64,000 nt of DNA from Gammaproteobacteria bacterium (GCA_016744995.1 JADGDG010000002.1:1-64000), one strand, 5' to 3'. Counted from the stretch's first letter, positions 16,167 to 26,851 are shown. Notes: a model not told the origin generated them from the sequence alone. A program made the numbers and translations.

Positions 16167-16548
16167 ATTTTTTTCTCTGTAACAGCTCCAGAACCGTCAG
16201 GTGTAGTTCATTTTTAATCATTGTTGAACAGCAAGAGTTAAGCCTGATTAAACTCAAACAATGGCTCCCCTTTTTTTACTTTTTGTCCCTCTGTAACTAA
16301 CACTCCTTTTGAAATTCCCTTAAATAATTAAATCTAAAAGTAATATTCCCAGTAACTATCCCCTCTTCCATCTATTGATGATGAAGAGTTAGAAAACTTA
16401 ATTAATATCCTGAGGAAATAAAAAGTAATAATTCTAGCTGAAATAATTCGTAGTAGCTCAGACTCCACCTTATGATATCTTGTCAAAGTTATAATAAGCC
16501 AGAATTTCATTACTGGCTTTTAATCATATTTTTGAACGGCTAATTGAT
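16167..16548. other. Intergenic with a possible lipoyl/biotinyl-like remnant and a hairpin
   Basis: On the minus strand 16238-16327 reads as a short frame with GVLVTEGQKVKKGEPLFEF, the look of the second half of a lipoyl, biotinyl or PTS IIA-type hammerhead domain. It has stops at both ends, so it is at most gene debris. A hairpin near 16496-16519 follows the adhesin gene. Nothing else was recognised. Confidence 0.35.
16496..16519 (-). terminator. Hairpin downstream of the adhesin gene
   Basis: AAGCCAG and CTGGCTT form a 7-bp stem with a 10-base loop, 29 bp beyond the adhesin stop. The T-run is better on the plus strand (TTTTAATC), so as a minus-strand terminator it is weak; it may act in both directions. 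Confidence 0.45.
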
Positions 16549-19500
16549 TTAAGTTAAACCACTGCCATCATGATGATGCTCATCATCGTCATCCAGCGGA
16601 TGACTGGGAGGGGCATAGTCTGCATCTTTGATTGTATTCCCATGTGCTGCTTCATCACTGCTTGAGCCAGCTTCAGCCTTTTGAATAGCATGCTCAGAAG
16701 GGACGGAGGCTTTTACAGGTGCATTTTCAACCTGATGTATAAGTTTTTGTTCAACTGAGTCCGATTCTTCATCCAATAAACCAGCCACTTTTTCCATAGC
16801 CTCTCTGGTATCTGCTATAAATTTACCTGAGCGAGAGTCTTCAAGTAAATTAGAGGCATGGCTTAGATCAAACTGGAGTTCATCGACTTGCTGAGTTTGT
16901 TCTGGCTCATCATGGGCAACCCCCGTAACAACAGCTGTTGCTGCTGCATTGGCTGAAGTGTCAATATTAAAGTGGCTGCTGTAGTTTGAATGACTAAGAA
17001 GGACTGTATTTCCAGCCAAATCGGTTCCAGTTACTTCTACTTTATAACCTGCATCTGCTAAAGTAGCCGTTGTTACATGCCAGTTTCCTTGAGGATCTGG
17101 TACGATGTGAAAGGATTGAGTATCTACATGTTCTCCATCTTTTACAATAGCTACCAGCATATCTGCAACACTACCATCTACTGTTCCACTTATAGTATAT
17201 GAAGGATTATTACTATCGGGTGTGTTATTAATCGCAAAAACAGGTTTTGTAGTGTCATAAGTAAAGTCAAAATGTGTTACGGGGCTTTGATTTCCTGAAA
17301 CATCAGTCTGGCGTACATCCACACCAATTTGACCGTCATTTGCAGGGTTAAAATTTGCAGACCATGTTTGTCCTCCATCGACACTGTATTCAACAGTTGC
17401 CCCCACCTCATGAGTGACATGAAGCTGTGCATTTTGAGTTATTTTATCATTTAAAAGTTGTTGATTGTGAGTATGATCTGGTCCTGTGTCGTGTAATAAT
17501 TCAACAATAGGTGCTGTTGCACTATTATCTAGCGTAAAGGTAAGTGAGGTTGGGGTTGAAACGTTTCCTGCCATATCGGTCTGTCTTACTTCTACTGTAT
17601 TTGAACCATTTTGAGGTGTAAAACTCTTTGCCCAACTATTTCCACCATCAACTGAATATTCCACAGTCGCACCTGCTTCATGATGTCCAATTTTAAGTCC
17701 ACCATCATTAGTGATGTTATCAGTAGCATCACCTGAATTGCTATAAAGCTCTACACTTAATTGTTCTACAGAAGTATCTACTATGATATCTAAGCGACTT
17801 GAACTAACATGAGCTGTTGAACCTGGTGGTGTTGCATTAGCAGTAAGTGTATGTATCCCATCACTAAGAGCTGATGTTGAGATATAAAAAACACCATGTG
17901 CATCCGATACTGCTGTTGCAATAACCTTACTACCATCCATAATTTCAACTTTTGAGAATGGAATATCAGTCCATCCTGTGATTTCAGGTGTAGCATCTTT
18001 AGTGACTTTATCAGAACTTGAACTTCCTGTGTCGCTATTGTAAGCCAGGCTTATTTGTACATCATTTGCTGCTCCAGTATTTTGCGGTGTTACTGCTGGT
18101 TGTGTCGTTGAAATAACAGGCTGATTGGGTACAGAAACTGACACAACTGGAGGAACATTAGGTATGGCAACAATCTGTCCATCGGGGGTTGTTTGCGTTT
18201 GAGCGGTTAAGGTGGCCTCACTATTAAAGGTAATAAATTTACTCTCTAGTCCACCATGATTGTCAGATACTTTTATTTCAAAAGCTTCTTGTCCTGTAAA
18301 TTTTCCGGTTTTAGGGTCATAATTCATACCTGTAACAGAATTATTTTGAGCATAATTATAAGCCCCTGTTATTGGATCTACGGTTAATATTCCATAATGC
18401 CCTACTCCATTCACGGCACTAAAAGTATGTGTGTCTGTTGTATCGACATCTATCGCAGTGAGTGTGCCTGAGGTATTACTTGTTTGGTTAACGCTTAGTT
18501 CTGGAGCATCATTAACCGGTGCTACATCAAGTGTAGCAGTAGTATGGGTCATGCCTCCATGATTATCCGTAACCTCATAACTAAAGGTGACTTTTCCATT
18601 AAAATTTGGATCTGGAATATAATTAACATTGCCAGAGCTGTCCATAAACGCATAACCATGATTTGCAGATACATTTGCAACTTTTAATATATCGGTTGCA
18701 TCTACATCACTGGCATGTGCCAATAATTCAGCCTGTGTTATTATTGCGCGAGTATCTTCATTTATTCCTGGAAGCACTACTGGTGCACTGACTGATGGTG
18801 TATCATTTGTCCCCGTGATAATAAAGCTTAAGGTTTGTGCTTGAGATGTACCATTAAAAGAGTCAACTGCTTGTACATCAACATGTACTGTCATTGACTC
18901 ACCTGCTGCTAAGTGCTGAAAGGCTGGTTCTGTTGGATCTAAGGCGTAAATACCTTGAGCATTCAAACTAAAACCTGCCTGGGTTGATGATGTTGTAAAG
19001 GTAACTGTATCCCCTGTATCGATATCAGTAGCAGTCAGTCGACCAAAAACAGCTCTTCCATCTTCGGTTCCTCTTTGGGTCGCTACGGTATTAATCACTG
19101 GATTATCATTAGTACCATTAATGTTAATACTCACATCATGTTTTGTTCCATCTACAGAAGTCACCACAATAATATCAGTGATACTCTCACCTTCTTTTAA
19201 ATGTTGAGCTGCACCATTATCCAGTGTATAAGAAAGTTGTCCATCTGCAGTAATAGTTGCACTTCCATGCGCACCTGTTAATGGTGTTGTTTGAAAGTGT
19301 GCTTGCCCGGCATCGGCATCAGTAATACCCAGTTGAATGGTTGCAGTGGTATGGGTATCTTCTGTAACATCTACTGTGGTGCTTGTGATCACGGCACCAT
19401 CAGGTGTGGCAGCTATTACAGTAGTGGCGGTTGCTCTTATCACACCTCCTTCATCGTCAACAACACTATACATAAGGCTTAAAGGACCATTATAATTTGC

Positions 19501-22242
19501 ATCTGGGATCACTGTATAAACACCATTTACCGGACCATTAATAATGGCATGCAGAGATACAATATTACTACCTATACGTAATACATCTGATGTATCTATG
19601 TCTGTAACATGTGACATTAACTCTGCTGCTGTTACTGTAAATGATTTATCTTCTGTTCCTGTTGGAAGTACTACGGGTCCGCTGACTGTTGGTGCATCGT
19701 TTGTTCCAGTGATTGTCACAACTATATCATGAGTTGTGCCATCAACACTTTTAACACTCACAGTGTCGGTAAGTGTTTCACCCTCTGCAAGTGCCTGGAT
19801 ATTTGGTTTTGAATTATTAATAACATATGACCAGCTTCCGTCTGGTGTTAAAATAAGATGACCACCGAGGGCACTGCTATATCCACCCTGGTTAAATTTA
19901 GTATCAAACTTTGCTTCACCTGCATCAGAATCTGTAATATTTAATTGTCCACCAGTACCAATCTCACCCTGCGCCATAGAGACCTTCACATCTTCTTTGG
20001 CACTTCCAGTGTCAATGCCAGTTATAACTGCAGCATCACCTGTTCCTGTCAGTTCAATTGCTAATACCGTTGAGGATGATGCACCTGCACTATCTGTCAC
20101 TGTAATTGGAATATCAAGTCGATGATGTTGGTTTTGCACTAAGCTCTGATAGGCTTGATTACCTGGATCAAAACTATAGCTTCCATCGGCATGAAGTGTA
20201 AAGCCTGCAGGGGCATTCGTTGTGGTAAATGTTGCCGTGTCTTTATTGTCTACATCATGCGATAGTATTTGACCTGTTACGGTATTTCCATCTTCTGTTG
20301 CCACAATTAGTGGAGGTGCCGCTATTATTGGTTTATCATTTGTTCCCGTAATAGTTGTTGTCAGTATTGCTGATGTTGTGTTGCCTGCTTTGTCTGTTAT
20401 CTCATAAGTGAGTGTATCAGTTGCTTTATCACCTATGGCCAGATGTTGAGATGCTGCGGTATCTACAGTAAATGTGTAGCTTCCATCTGTGTTTAGTGTA
20501 TAAATTCCATGTGCAGTTTTTAGGGCACTTGTAGCATTCACAGTTTCCCCATTGGCATGGTCATCATTAGTGATCACATTTCCACTTATTGCTGTTTTTG
20601 CATCTTCATCTGTTGTAGCGGTATCATCGGCAGCATTTATTGCCGTATCAACTGTCACCGCTAAACTTGCAGAGTTAACTGGTAGTGTTGCGGACGGTGC
20701 AGTTGCCTGCGCGCTGATATTATGAACCGAATCAGTTAAGACAGAGGTTGTTACTGAGTAGTGTCCGCTCCCATCAGAGGTGATTGCTCCAATCTTTGTC
20801 GTACCATCATAGATTTCTATTGTTGAGAATGGAATATCAGTATGCCCTGAAACAGTTGGTGACTGATCATTAGTAAAATTGTCAGTATTTGACGAACCGG
20901 AATCACTTTTAGCATCCAGATCAATAGTAACCCCATTTACAGGCGTTGTTATTACTGCATTTCCAGGGTGAGTTGGTGAAAGGACAGGTTGAGTGGTTAT
21001 TTGTGGCAAAATAACCGGGGTGCCTCCAGGCAACACTGATGCTGCAACGGTTGCTGCTGCATTGAAGGTCACAAATTGACTGACTTCACCACCATGACCA
21101 TCACTGACATGCACTTCAAAGACATCCTGTGCACTATAAACGCCAGTTTTTGGATCAAAATTCATTCCAGCAACCGATGCATTCTGGTGGTAAGAATAGT
21201 CACCCGTTATGGGATCCACGGTTAGAGTACCAAACTGACCAACACCATTGATGACTGAAAATATTTCTGTATCCGTTAGATCGGTATCAGTTGCAGACAA
21301 TGTACCTGTAGACCCATTGGTTTGTTGCAGACCCAGAGTGGGCACATCATTGGTACCCGTTATGACCATTGAAATAAGCTGTTTTGTACCATCTGCAGTG
21401 GTGACTTCAATTTTATCAAGTGCCGTCTGACCTGCTGCCAACGATTGTGCTGCTGTATTATCCAGTGAATAGATCCAGTGTCCTGTGGCATCAATACTCA
21501 AATCGCCATGACGGCCATGAACTATTACTGCCTGAAAATGTGCTTCTCCAGGATTTATGTCTGTGATATGCAACTGACCACTACTTTGAAGTTGTTGATC
21601 TTCTATTACCGTACCATTGATGGTTCCGGTGATCACAGGTGCATGGGGTGTCATCATAAAAATAATGCCTGGAGCAACACTACCTTGCAAATGATCAACA
21701 ATAGTACTGCCAGAGGGTAAATTTTGCGTATTGGAATTGGCAGGATCAAGTCGATAAAGATAGTTTCCAGTACCAGAGCTGTCAGCACCAGTCATCGTAA
21801 GGTAGCCATATTGTGTGGCAAATACACCCGCCTGTCCCTGATTCATATCCAGAGAACCGAAAAGCGTCAACCCAGGATCATCATAGTGCCTTTTTTGCTG
21901 GATAGTTATATGACTTTGTTCATCCATTTTGATATGTTCATCGAGCAATTTATCCTGAATATCCCAATGCTCGGGATCAATATGCTCACTATGCCCAGTA
22001 ATAAGTGTTGGCTCATCAAACAATACACGTTCATCATTAGAAAATGTAAATTCTTTACCGTTATTTAATAAGATGATCGTCTCAGGTGTATTACTTGATA
22101 TCACCGAATCATAGAGAAAGACGGCATCCCCCTCATGAAGAATTAACTCATGCCCATGTCGAAGCACTTTTACGGTTGAATGAGGAGATATTAAAATACC
22201 AATAGTAATGTTATGAGGCTTAGAACCAGATTGAGTGACCAT
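16549..22242 (-). CDS. Giant VCBS/Ig-like repeat adhesin, type I secretion substrate
   Basis: Predicted surface adhesin of 1,897 residues. Residues 1-110 resemble the N-terminal retention module of LapA/BapA-type adhesins (HEGDAVFLYDSVI, NNGKEFTFSNDERVLF). From about residue 200 to 1300 there are repeated VCBS/cadherin-like domains, each closing with a TGTNDxP motif (TGTNDVPTL, TGTNDKPII, TGTNDAPTV and others). At about 1370-1740 come bacterial Ig-like domains (VEYSVDGGxxW, VRQTDxxGN repeated). No RTX nonapeptides (GGxGxD) and no usual C-terminal RTX target were seen. The tail is acidic and His-rich (PLDDDDEHHHDGSGLT). The gene follows its ABC exporter and HlyD adaptor on the same strand with a 231-bp gap, which may carry its own promoter. 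No LapD/LapG pair lies in the window. Function in attachment or biofilm is inferred from family. Confidence 0.88.
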   Translation of the reverse strand: MVTQSGSKPHNITIGILISPHSTVKVLRHGHELILHEGDAVFLYDSVISSNTPETIILLNNGKEFTFSNDERVLFDEPTLITGHSEHIDPEHWDIQDKLLDEHIKMDEQSHITIQQKRHYDDPGLTLFGSLDMNQGQAGVFATQYGYLTMTGADSSGTGNYLYRLDPANSNTQNLPSGSTIVDHLQGSVAPGIIFMMTPHAPVITGTINGTVIEDQQLQSSGQLHITDINPGEAHFQAVIVHGRHGDLSIDATGHWIYSLDNTAAQSLAAGQTALDKIEVTTADGTKQLISMVITGTNDVPTLGLQQTNGSTGTLSATDTDLTDTEIFSVINGVGQFGTLTVDPITGDYSYHQNASVAGMNFDPKTGVYSAQDVFEVHVSDGHGGEVSQFVTFNAAATVAASVLPGGTPVILPQITTQPVLSPTHPGNAVITTPVNGVTIDLDAKSDSGSSNTDNFTNDQSPTVSGHTDIPFSTIEIYDGTTKIGAITSDGSGHYSVTTSVLTDSVHNISAQATAPSATLPVNSASLAVTVDTAINAADDTATTDEDAKTAISGNVITNDDHANGETVNATSALKTAHGIYTLNTDGSYTFTVDTAASQHLAIGDKATDTLTYEITDKAGNTTSAILTTTITGTNDKPIIAAPPLIVATEDGNTVTGQILSHDVDNKDTATFTTTNAPAGFTLHADGSYSFDPGNQAYQSLVQNQHHRLDIPITVTDSAGASSSTVLAIELTGTGDAAVITGIDTGSAKEDVKVSMAQGEIGTGGQLNITDSDAGEAKFDTKFNQGGYSSALGGHLILTPDGSWSYVINNSKPNIQALAEGETLTDTVSVKSVDGTTHDIVVTITGTNDAPTVSGPVVLPTGTEDKSFTVTAAELMSHVTDIDTSDVLRIGSNIVSLHAIINGPVNGVYTVIPDANYNGPLSLMYSVVDDEGGVIRATATTVIAATPDGAVITSTTVDVTEDTHTTATIQLGITDADAGQAHFQTTPLTGAHGSATITADGQLSYTLDNGAAQHLKEGESITDIIVVTSVDGTKHDVSININGTNDNPVINTVATQRGTEDGRAVFGRLTATDIDTGDTVTFTTSSTQAGFSLNAQGIYALDPTEPAFQHLAAGESMTVHVDVQAVDSFNGTSQAQTLSFIITGTNDTPSVSAPVVLPGINEDTRAIITQAELLAHASDVDATDILKVANVSANHGYAFMDSSGNVNYIPDPNFNGKVTFSYEVTDNHGGMTHTTATLDVAPVNDAPELSVNQTSNTSGTLTAIDVDTTDTHTFSAVNGVGHYGILTVDPITGAYNYAQNNSVTGMNYDPKTGKFTGQEAFEIKVSDNHGGLESKFITFNSEATLTAQTQTTPDGQIVAIPNVPPVVSVSVPNQPVISTTQPAVTPQNTGAANDVQISLAYNSDTGSSSSDKVTKDATPEITGWTDIPFSKVEIMDGSKVIATAVSDAHGVFYISTSALSDGIHTLTANATPPGSTAHVSSSRLDIIVDTSVEQLSVELYSNSGDATDNITNDGGLKIGHHEAGATVEYSVDGGNSWAKSFTPQNGSNTVEVRQTDMAGNVSTPTSLTFTLDNSATAPIVELLHDTGPDHTHNQQLLNDKITQNAQLHVTHEVGATVEYSVDGGQTWSANFNPANDGQIGVDVRQTDVSGNQSPVTHFDFTYDTTKPVFAINNTPDSNNPSYTISGTVDGSVADMLVAIVKDGEHVDTQSFHIVPDPQGNWHVTTATLADAGYKVEVTGTDLAGNTVLLSHSNYSSHFNIDTSANAAATAVVTGVAHDEPEQTQQVDELQFDLSHASNLLEDSRSGKFIADTREAMEKVAGLLDEESDSVEQKLIHQVENAPVKASVPSEHAIQKAEAGSSSDEAAHGNTIKDADYAPPSHPLDDDDEHHHDGSGLT

Positions 22243-22473
22243 ATCTCACCTTATTAGTGGTTTAATGAAGAGTTAGTTAAGGAACTTAGAGTTTTTAGAA
22301 GTTAAAAATATAACAGAGAAATCATCTATGTACTTGTCAATGTAAGACAAGTTTTTTGTCTTTTTCAGACATATATTTTATTATAGAATCAAATAAAGAA
22401 AATCCTACAACATCAAAGAAGATTAGCTCATGATACTCAGTTTGTGCAAAATTTTAAGCTGAATGTATAGGTG

Positions 22474-23838
22474 TTAAAATTTTAAAACTGGTTTAACGAC
22501 ATATTCTAAAATACTTTTTTTATCAATAATAATATTAACTTCAGCTTGCATGCCTGGAATAATTTGTAGTTGACCACCTTTTTTATCATTAATGCTCGTT
22601 TTTTTAGTACGCACTCTAACCTGATAAGAGCTGATCCCTTTTTTGTCGGTAATGGTATCGGCACTGACATATTCAACTGTACCGATTAAGCCGCCATATT
22701 TGGAGAAATCAAAGGCTGTAAATTTCACTTTTGCTTTAAGTCCTTTATGAATAAAGCCAATATCTTTTGGTTTGACTTTCACTTCAATGAGTAATTGATC
22801 ATCCAGTGGGACTAAATCCATAATCACCATACCAGGGCGTACAACACCACCAATGGTATTGACGTATATTTCTTTAATAGTTCCAGCTTCTGGTGCAATT
22901 AAAATAGTTCTGGCCACCTTATCTTTGAGTGAAGTGGCTTTAGCCTGAATTTGTTCTAATTTGATTTCTACTTCCGAACGTTCTTTTAGTAAGGTTTTTT
23001 TATATTGTCGGATGACTGATAGTTTTTTCTTTTCTAAAGAATGAAAATTTGCCCTTGCCTGGGGTATGAGTAATTGTGCTTTTTTAAGACTGGCATGTAA
23101 CTCATTCAATCTTTGTTTTTCCTTGATATATGCCAATTTAGAAATGGCTTTCTTTTTAAAGGCGGCTTCATTTACTTCAAGCTCTTGTGCGGCTATTTTA
23201 TAGTTCTTACTTAAGATATTGAAGTTACTGCGAGCAGTTTGTAATTCAGCATCCGCTTTGGTCACTTCAAAATCAGATTCATCTATTTTTGCTTCAATAC
23301 TTTCTCGGCTTGAGTTAAACAATTGTATTTCATGTTCTTTAACACTACTATGTTCATCTAATTCTTCCGAAAATTTAATTTCTTCTTTTCCATGCACTTC
23401 AGCATCCAGACGTTGGACTCTGGCAATGAGTTTTGCGTAGGTTTTTTGTTGTTCTGCATAAGAAGAAGCAACCGATGTGTCATCCAAAATGGCAACAACT
23501 TCACCTTTCTTGACAATTTGACCTTCCTGTACTTTTAGTTCTTTAAGAATACCACCTTCAAGATTTTGTATGGCTTGAATTTGTTTTGATGGGATCACTT
23601 TGCCATTTGCTTTAGCCACTTCATCAATTGGCGATACAACGGACCAGACTAACAGTGTGGCGAGAAGTAAAAAACTGACCACGATTAAAAAAGAAGCACC
23701 TGCGGGTGCATGTAATAAACGTGCTTCACTGGCAGATGAAACAAATTCCAGTTCATCTAATGGGACATCTTCAGTCCTTTCTTTTTTAGCATTGTGGACT
23801 TCCTTAAAGAAGGTGATTGCCTGACCAAACCAGCTCAT
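22474..23838 (-). CDS. HlyD-family type I secretion adaptor
   Basis: Periplasmic membrane-fusion protein of 454 residues that bridges the ABC exporter to a TolC-like channel. One TM helix lies near residues 46-66 (FLIVVSFLLLATLLVWSVV). It is followed by a lipoyl half-motif (GGILKELKVQEGQIVKKGEVVAIL), a long coiled coil (about 120-290), the second lipoyl half and the beta-barrel with VEVKVKPKDIGFI-like and VEYVSADTITDKKG segments typical of the HlyD/LapC group. Its start overlaps the ABC transporter stop by 4 bp, so the two are co-translated. No TolC gene lies in the window; the outer-membrane partner is presumably elsewhere. Confidence 0.93.
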   Translation of the reverse strand: MSWFGQAITFFKEVHNAKKERTEDVPLDELEFVSSASEARLLHAPAGASFLIVVSFLLLATLLVWSVVSPIDEVAKANGKVIPSKQIQAIQNLEGGILKELKVQEGQIVKKGEVVAILDDTSVASSYAEQQKTYAKLIARVQRLDAEVHGKEEIKFSEELDEHSSVKEHEIQLFNSSRESIEAKIDESDFEVTKADAELQTARSNFNILSKNYKIAAQELEVNEAAFKKKAISKLAYIKEKQRLNELHASLKKAQLLIPQARANFHSLEKKKLSVIRQYKKTLLKERSEVEIKLEQIQAKATSLKDKVARTILIAPEAGTIKEIYVNTIGGVVRPGMVIMDLVPLDDQLLIEVKVKPKDIGFIHKGLKAKVKFTAFDFSKYGGLIGTVEYVSADTITDKKGISSYQVRVRTKKTSINDKKGGQLQIIPGMQAEVNIIIDKKSILEYVVKPVLKF

Positions 23839-26012
23839 TTTTTTTCTCCTGATTCAGATGTATTAGCAGAAGGTGTTTTTAGCTGTTTAGCCACTTCTCC
23901 TTTGGGTCCAAATGCAGCAATTTGACCACTTTCAACCACCATGATGTCATCAACTAAATCAAGCAGTGAAGAACGGTGTGTGGCAATAATAACGGTTCGG
24001 TCTTTAACAACGGCTTTTAAACGATTTCTTAAGAGAGCTTCTGTCGTTTGATCCATTCCTGAACTAGGTTCATCTAAAATTAAGATTTTAGGAAATAATA
24101 ACAAAGCCCTTGCTAAGGCGACCAATTGTCGTTGACCACCCGATAAATTTTGCCCTCCTTCACCCACTTGCAAATCAAGTCCCATGGGGTGTCTATCAGT
24201 AAAATCAGTTACACCAGACAGTCTTGCCACTAATTCAACTCTTTCATCATCCACCCAGGTTGCACCCATTTTAATATTGTCTTTAACAGAACCCAAAAAG
24301 AGTTGAACATGTTGTGGCACATAACCAATATGACGGCGAAGCTCATAAGGATTGATTTGTTGAACATCGGTACCATCGACATAGAGTGAACCTTCTGAGG
24401 GCAAAAAATAACGCATCATTAATTTACCAATGGTTGATTTTCCAGAACCAATGCGTCCAAGCACTCCAATTTTTTGACCTGGCTTTATTTTAAAGCTGAC
24501 GTCATGAAGGGATTGCACTTCAGCTTCTGGGTAAGAAAAACTGACATGGTTAAACTCAAACTGACCTTGAATCTCATTTTTTTGTAAATAAGTTTTGTGT
24601 ATATCCATTTCGACAGGCTTTTCCATCAGTTTTTCAAGTGATGAAAAGGCTGCTTTTGCACCGTGAATACGGGTGATCAATGATGCAAGTTGTCTCATAG
24701 GGGCAATCGTACGACCGAGTAACATGGTGACAGCAATCAGCCCCCCCATGGTTAAAGAAGCATCTTTAATTAAATACACACCAAAAACCACGACTGCAAC
24801 TGTCGACATTTGTTGGACTAAATTTGAAAATGATCCAACAGATGTGGTGAGTAATTTTGTTTTGATATTCCATGAAGAGATTTCACCTGTTGCATCTTCC
24901 CATTTTTTTTGATTACGGGATTGCATATTATAAGCGCGAACGGCTTCTGGTGAATTCAAAATTTCAATCAACATACCATTTTTTTCAGCACCTGCTCGAT
25001 ATGTTTGTTCGACTGTATATTTTATGGAACGATGTGCATAGAGACTGTAAACAAGAATCAATACCATGGCAACAGCAGGTACTATCACTAATTCACCACC
25101 CATAATTGCGATAACCGCGAGAAAAATAAGAGTAAAAGGCATATCAATTAACAAGGTCATCGTTGATGACGTAATTAAATCTCTGACTGACTCAAAGTCG
25201 TTCAATTCTTTTGCCGCAGAACCTACTGATTTAGGTCTTTCACTCATTTCAGTGGCTTGCATTTTTTGAAATAATATCGATGACAACATGACATCACTCT
25301 TTTTTCCTGCAACATCAAGAAAATAAGCACGCAACATGCGCATAAGAAAATCAAAGATATAAACGATGGTGATACCAATAGTAAACGTCCATAAGGTGTC
25401 TAAGGCATCATTGGGAATAACCCGGTCATATACATTTCGGGTAAATAATGGCGCAGCCAATGCAAGAATATTAATTAGAATCGAAGCAATCAGTACATCT
25501 CGGTAAATTTTCCATGAACGAGCTAATGTTCCCCAAAACCAATGATTGACCTCATGGTTTAAGGTTTGCTCTTTTCTGCCTTCAAAGTTGTGTTTTTGTT
25601 TGATAAGAAAAACATAGCCACTGTATTCTTTAGTAATGTCTTCAAAGCTGAGAGTTTCTTCAGAATTTCCACACTCAGGGCGCATAATTTTTACTGTTTT
25701 ATTATCATGGTCGATATTGAGTAAAATGGCGGTTTTTCGATCCTTTAAAAGCAAAACGGCAGGTAATGTTAATTGAGAAACTTTTTCAGGTGAACGTTTT
25801 AGTAATCTGGCACTTAAACCTGCTCTTTCTGCCGCAACAATAAATTGTCTGGTATCTAGCTGACCATCCTCAACGGGAAGACCTGCAACAAGAGAATCTC
25901 TGGAATAAGGATTTTCATAAAGACGAGTAATTAATACTAAAGCATCCAATAATGGATCAAATCGAGTATCACTCAGTGCAGCATCATTCCAATCGTTCAT
26001 TAACATTCCCAA
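23835..26012 (-). CDS. Type I secretion ABC transporter with C39-like domain (LapB/HlyB-like)
   Basis: Exporter of 725 residues. Residues about 15-145 form a C39-peptidase-like domain; the catalytic Cys position is not present (YENPYSRDSLVAG), so it should bind rather than cut the substrate, as in HlyB and LapB. Six TM helices occupy about 165-440. The ATPase domain has Walker A GRIGSGKST, signature LSGGQ, Walker B ILILDEPSS and an H-loop His in ATHRSS. It forms an operon with the HlyD gene (4-bp overlap) and probably serves the adhesin just downstream. The ATG is the first of several close Met codons; one a few codons further in is possible. Confidence 0.94.
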   Translation of the reverse strand: MGMLMNDWNDAALSDTRFDPLLDALVLITRLYENPYSRDSLVAGLPVEDGQLDTRQFIVAAERAGLSARLLKRSPEKVSQLTLPAVLLLKDRKTAILLNIDHDNKTVKIMRPECGNSEETLSFEDITKEYSGYVFLIKQKHNFEGRKEQTLNHEVNHWFWGTLARSWKIYRDVLIASILINILALAAPLFTRNVYDRVIPNDALDTLWTFTIGITIVYIFDFLMRMLRAYFLDVAGKKSDVMLSSILFQKMQATEMSERPKSVGSAAKELNDFESVRDLITSSTMTLLIDMPFTLIFLAVIAIMGGELVIVPAVAMVLILVYSLYAHRSIKYTVEQTYRAGAEKNGMLIEILNSPEAVRAYNMQSRNQKKWEDATGEISSWNIKTKLLTTSVGSFSNLVQQMSTVAVVVFGVYLIKDASLTMGGLIAVTMLLGRTIAPMRQLASLITRIHGAKAAFSSLEKLMEKPVEMDIHKTYLQKNEIQGQFEFNHVSFSYPEAEVQSLHDVSFKIKPGQKIGVLGRIGSGKSTIGKLMMRYFLPSEGSLYVDGTDVQQINPYELRRHIGYVPQHVQLFLGSVKDNIKMGATWVDDERVELVARLSGVTDFTDRHPMGLDLQVGEGGQNLSGGQRQLVALARALLLFPKILILDEPSSGMDQTTEALLRNRLKAVVKDRTVIIATHRSSLLDLVDDIMVVESGQIAAFGPKGEVAKQLKTPSANTSESGEKK

Positions 26013-26320
26013 AAAATGGATGAAATTTTATGACAAAATTAAATAATAAATAAAGCTATTAATTATATCTAATTAACTAATCATATAAAGGATAGGTAAC
26101 TTAATGATACTTTTCAAATTATAGGTTGAAAATATGGTATTTTTATGTCGTAAGCAGTATAAATGCTATAAAGCCTAACTATAACCACTACATGACTGGT
26201 ACGGATCGATATGAGAGTGGTGCCGAAGAACCGATATAAAATCATTGAGAGTTCGAGTGTGTATTAAATGATTTAGATATCCATATGCCCTGACATTTCC
26301 AAAATATTATCCACCTCAAA
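26013..26320. other. Non-coding gap upstream of the secretion operon
   Basis: 308 bp between the exporter start and the DksA-like stop; both genes read leftward. AT-rich near the exporter, where its promoter should lie. No recognisable riboswitch, strong terminator or gene was found. A CGATAT sequence occurs twice within about 30 bases near 26205-26240, of unknown meaning. Confidence 0.4.
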
Positions 26321-26674
26321 TCACAAGGGGGTATCCATCTTTTCAGCACACTCTATGCAGTGTGTATTGGTTGGATCAACCAAAAGTCTACGGAGAGCAA
26401 TATCTTCATCACAGGCCAGACAATAGCCATATTCACCTGAATTGATTCGTTGAAATGCGCTCTCAATACTTACAAGTTTGAGCTTACGCCTTCTTGAAGC
26501 ATCAAGAGCTATTTGTTGTGCCTGCATGGCATCCATACGAGAAATACGGCCAACCTTTGTCTGATCTAGTTCTACTGGCTTTCCAGTTTCTTTTGAGGTC
26601 TTTTCCTGTTCCTGGAGCTCAGATTTCATCTTCAGTAACAGTAGATTTATTTGTTTAAGGGCTTTTTTGTCCAT
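26321..26674 (-). CDS. DksA/TraR-family zinc-finger protein
   Basis: A 117-residue regulator of the DksA/TraR family, which enters the RNA polymerase secondary channel and modifies promoter response, often with ppGpp. The N-terminal coiled coil is followed by the C4 zinc finger: CLAC and CIEC near the C-terminus. It is shorter than DksA proper (about 150), and the acidic tip motif of DksA is not clear, so it is a DksA-like or TraR-like paralogue. It stands alone between the secretion operon and a divergent Imm22-like gene. Confidence 0.88.
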   Translation of the reverse strand: MDKKALKQINLLLLKMKSELQEQEKTSKETGKPVELDQTKVGRISRMDAMQAQQIALDASRRRKLKLVSIESAFQRINSGEYGYCLACDEDIALRRLLVDPTNTHCIECAEKMDTPL

Positions 26675-26851
26675 ACAAATTTAATTTTCTCTTTAAGGAA
26701 ATATATTTGATACTGAAATATTATTATAGCCTAAAATCATTGTTTATTATTTTTTCCAAAATTAATCTGATTCAAATACAATCGCTATATCATGTCATCA
26801 GTCGAACGCTTATAATATGAACATACAACTATTCAATAACATGAGACTTCA

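Noticed and set aside
19291..21720. Plus-strand ORFs inside the adhesin gene
   Set aside because: Shadows of the repetitive Thr/Val-rich gene; no start signals and no recognisable domains.
22333..22351. Hairpin with T-run between HlyD and adhesin genes
   Set aside because: The stem is short and the T-run faces the plus strand, where no gene ends; a chance or weak element.
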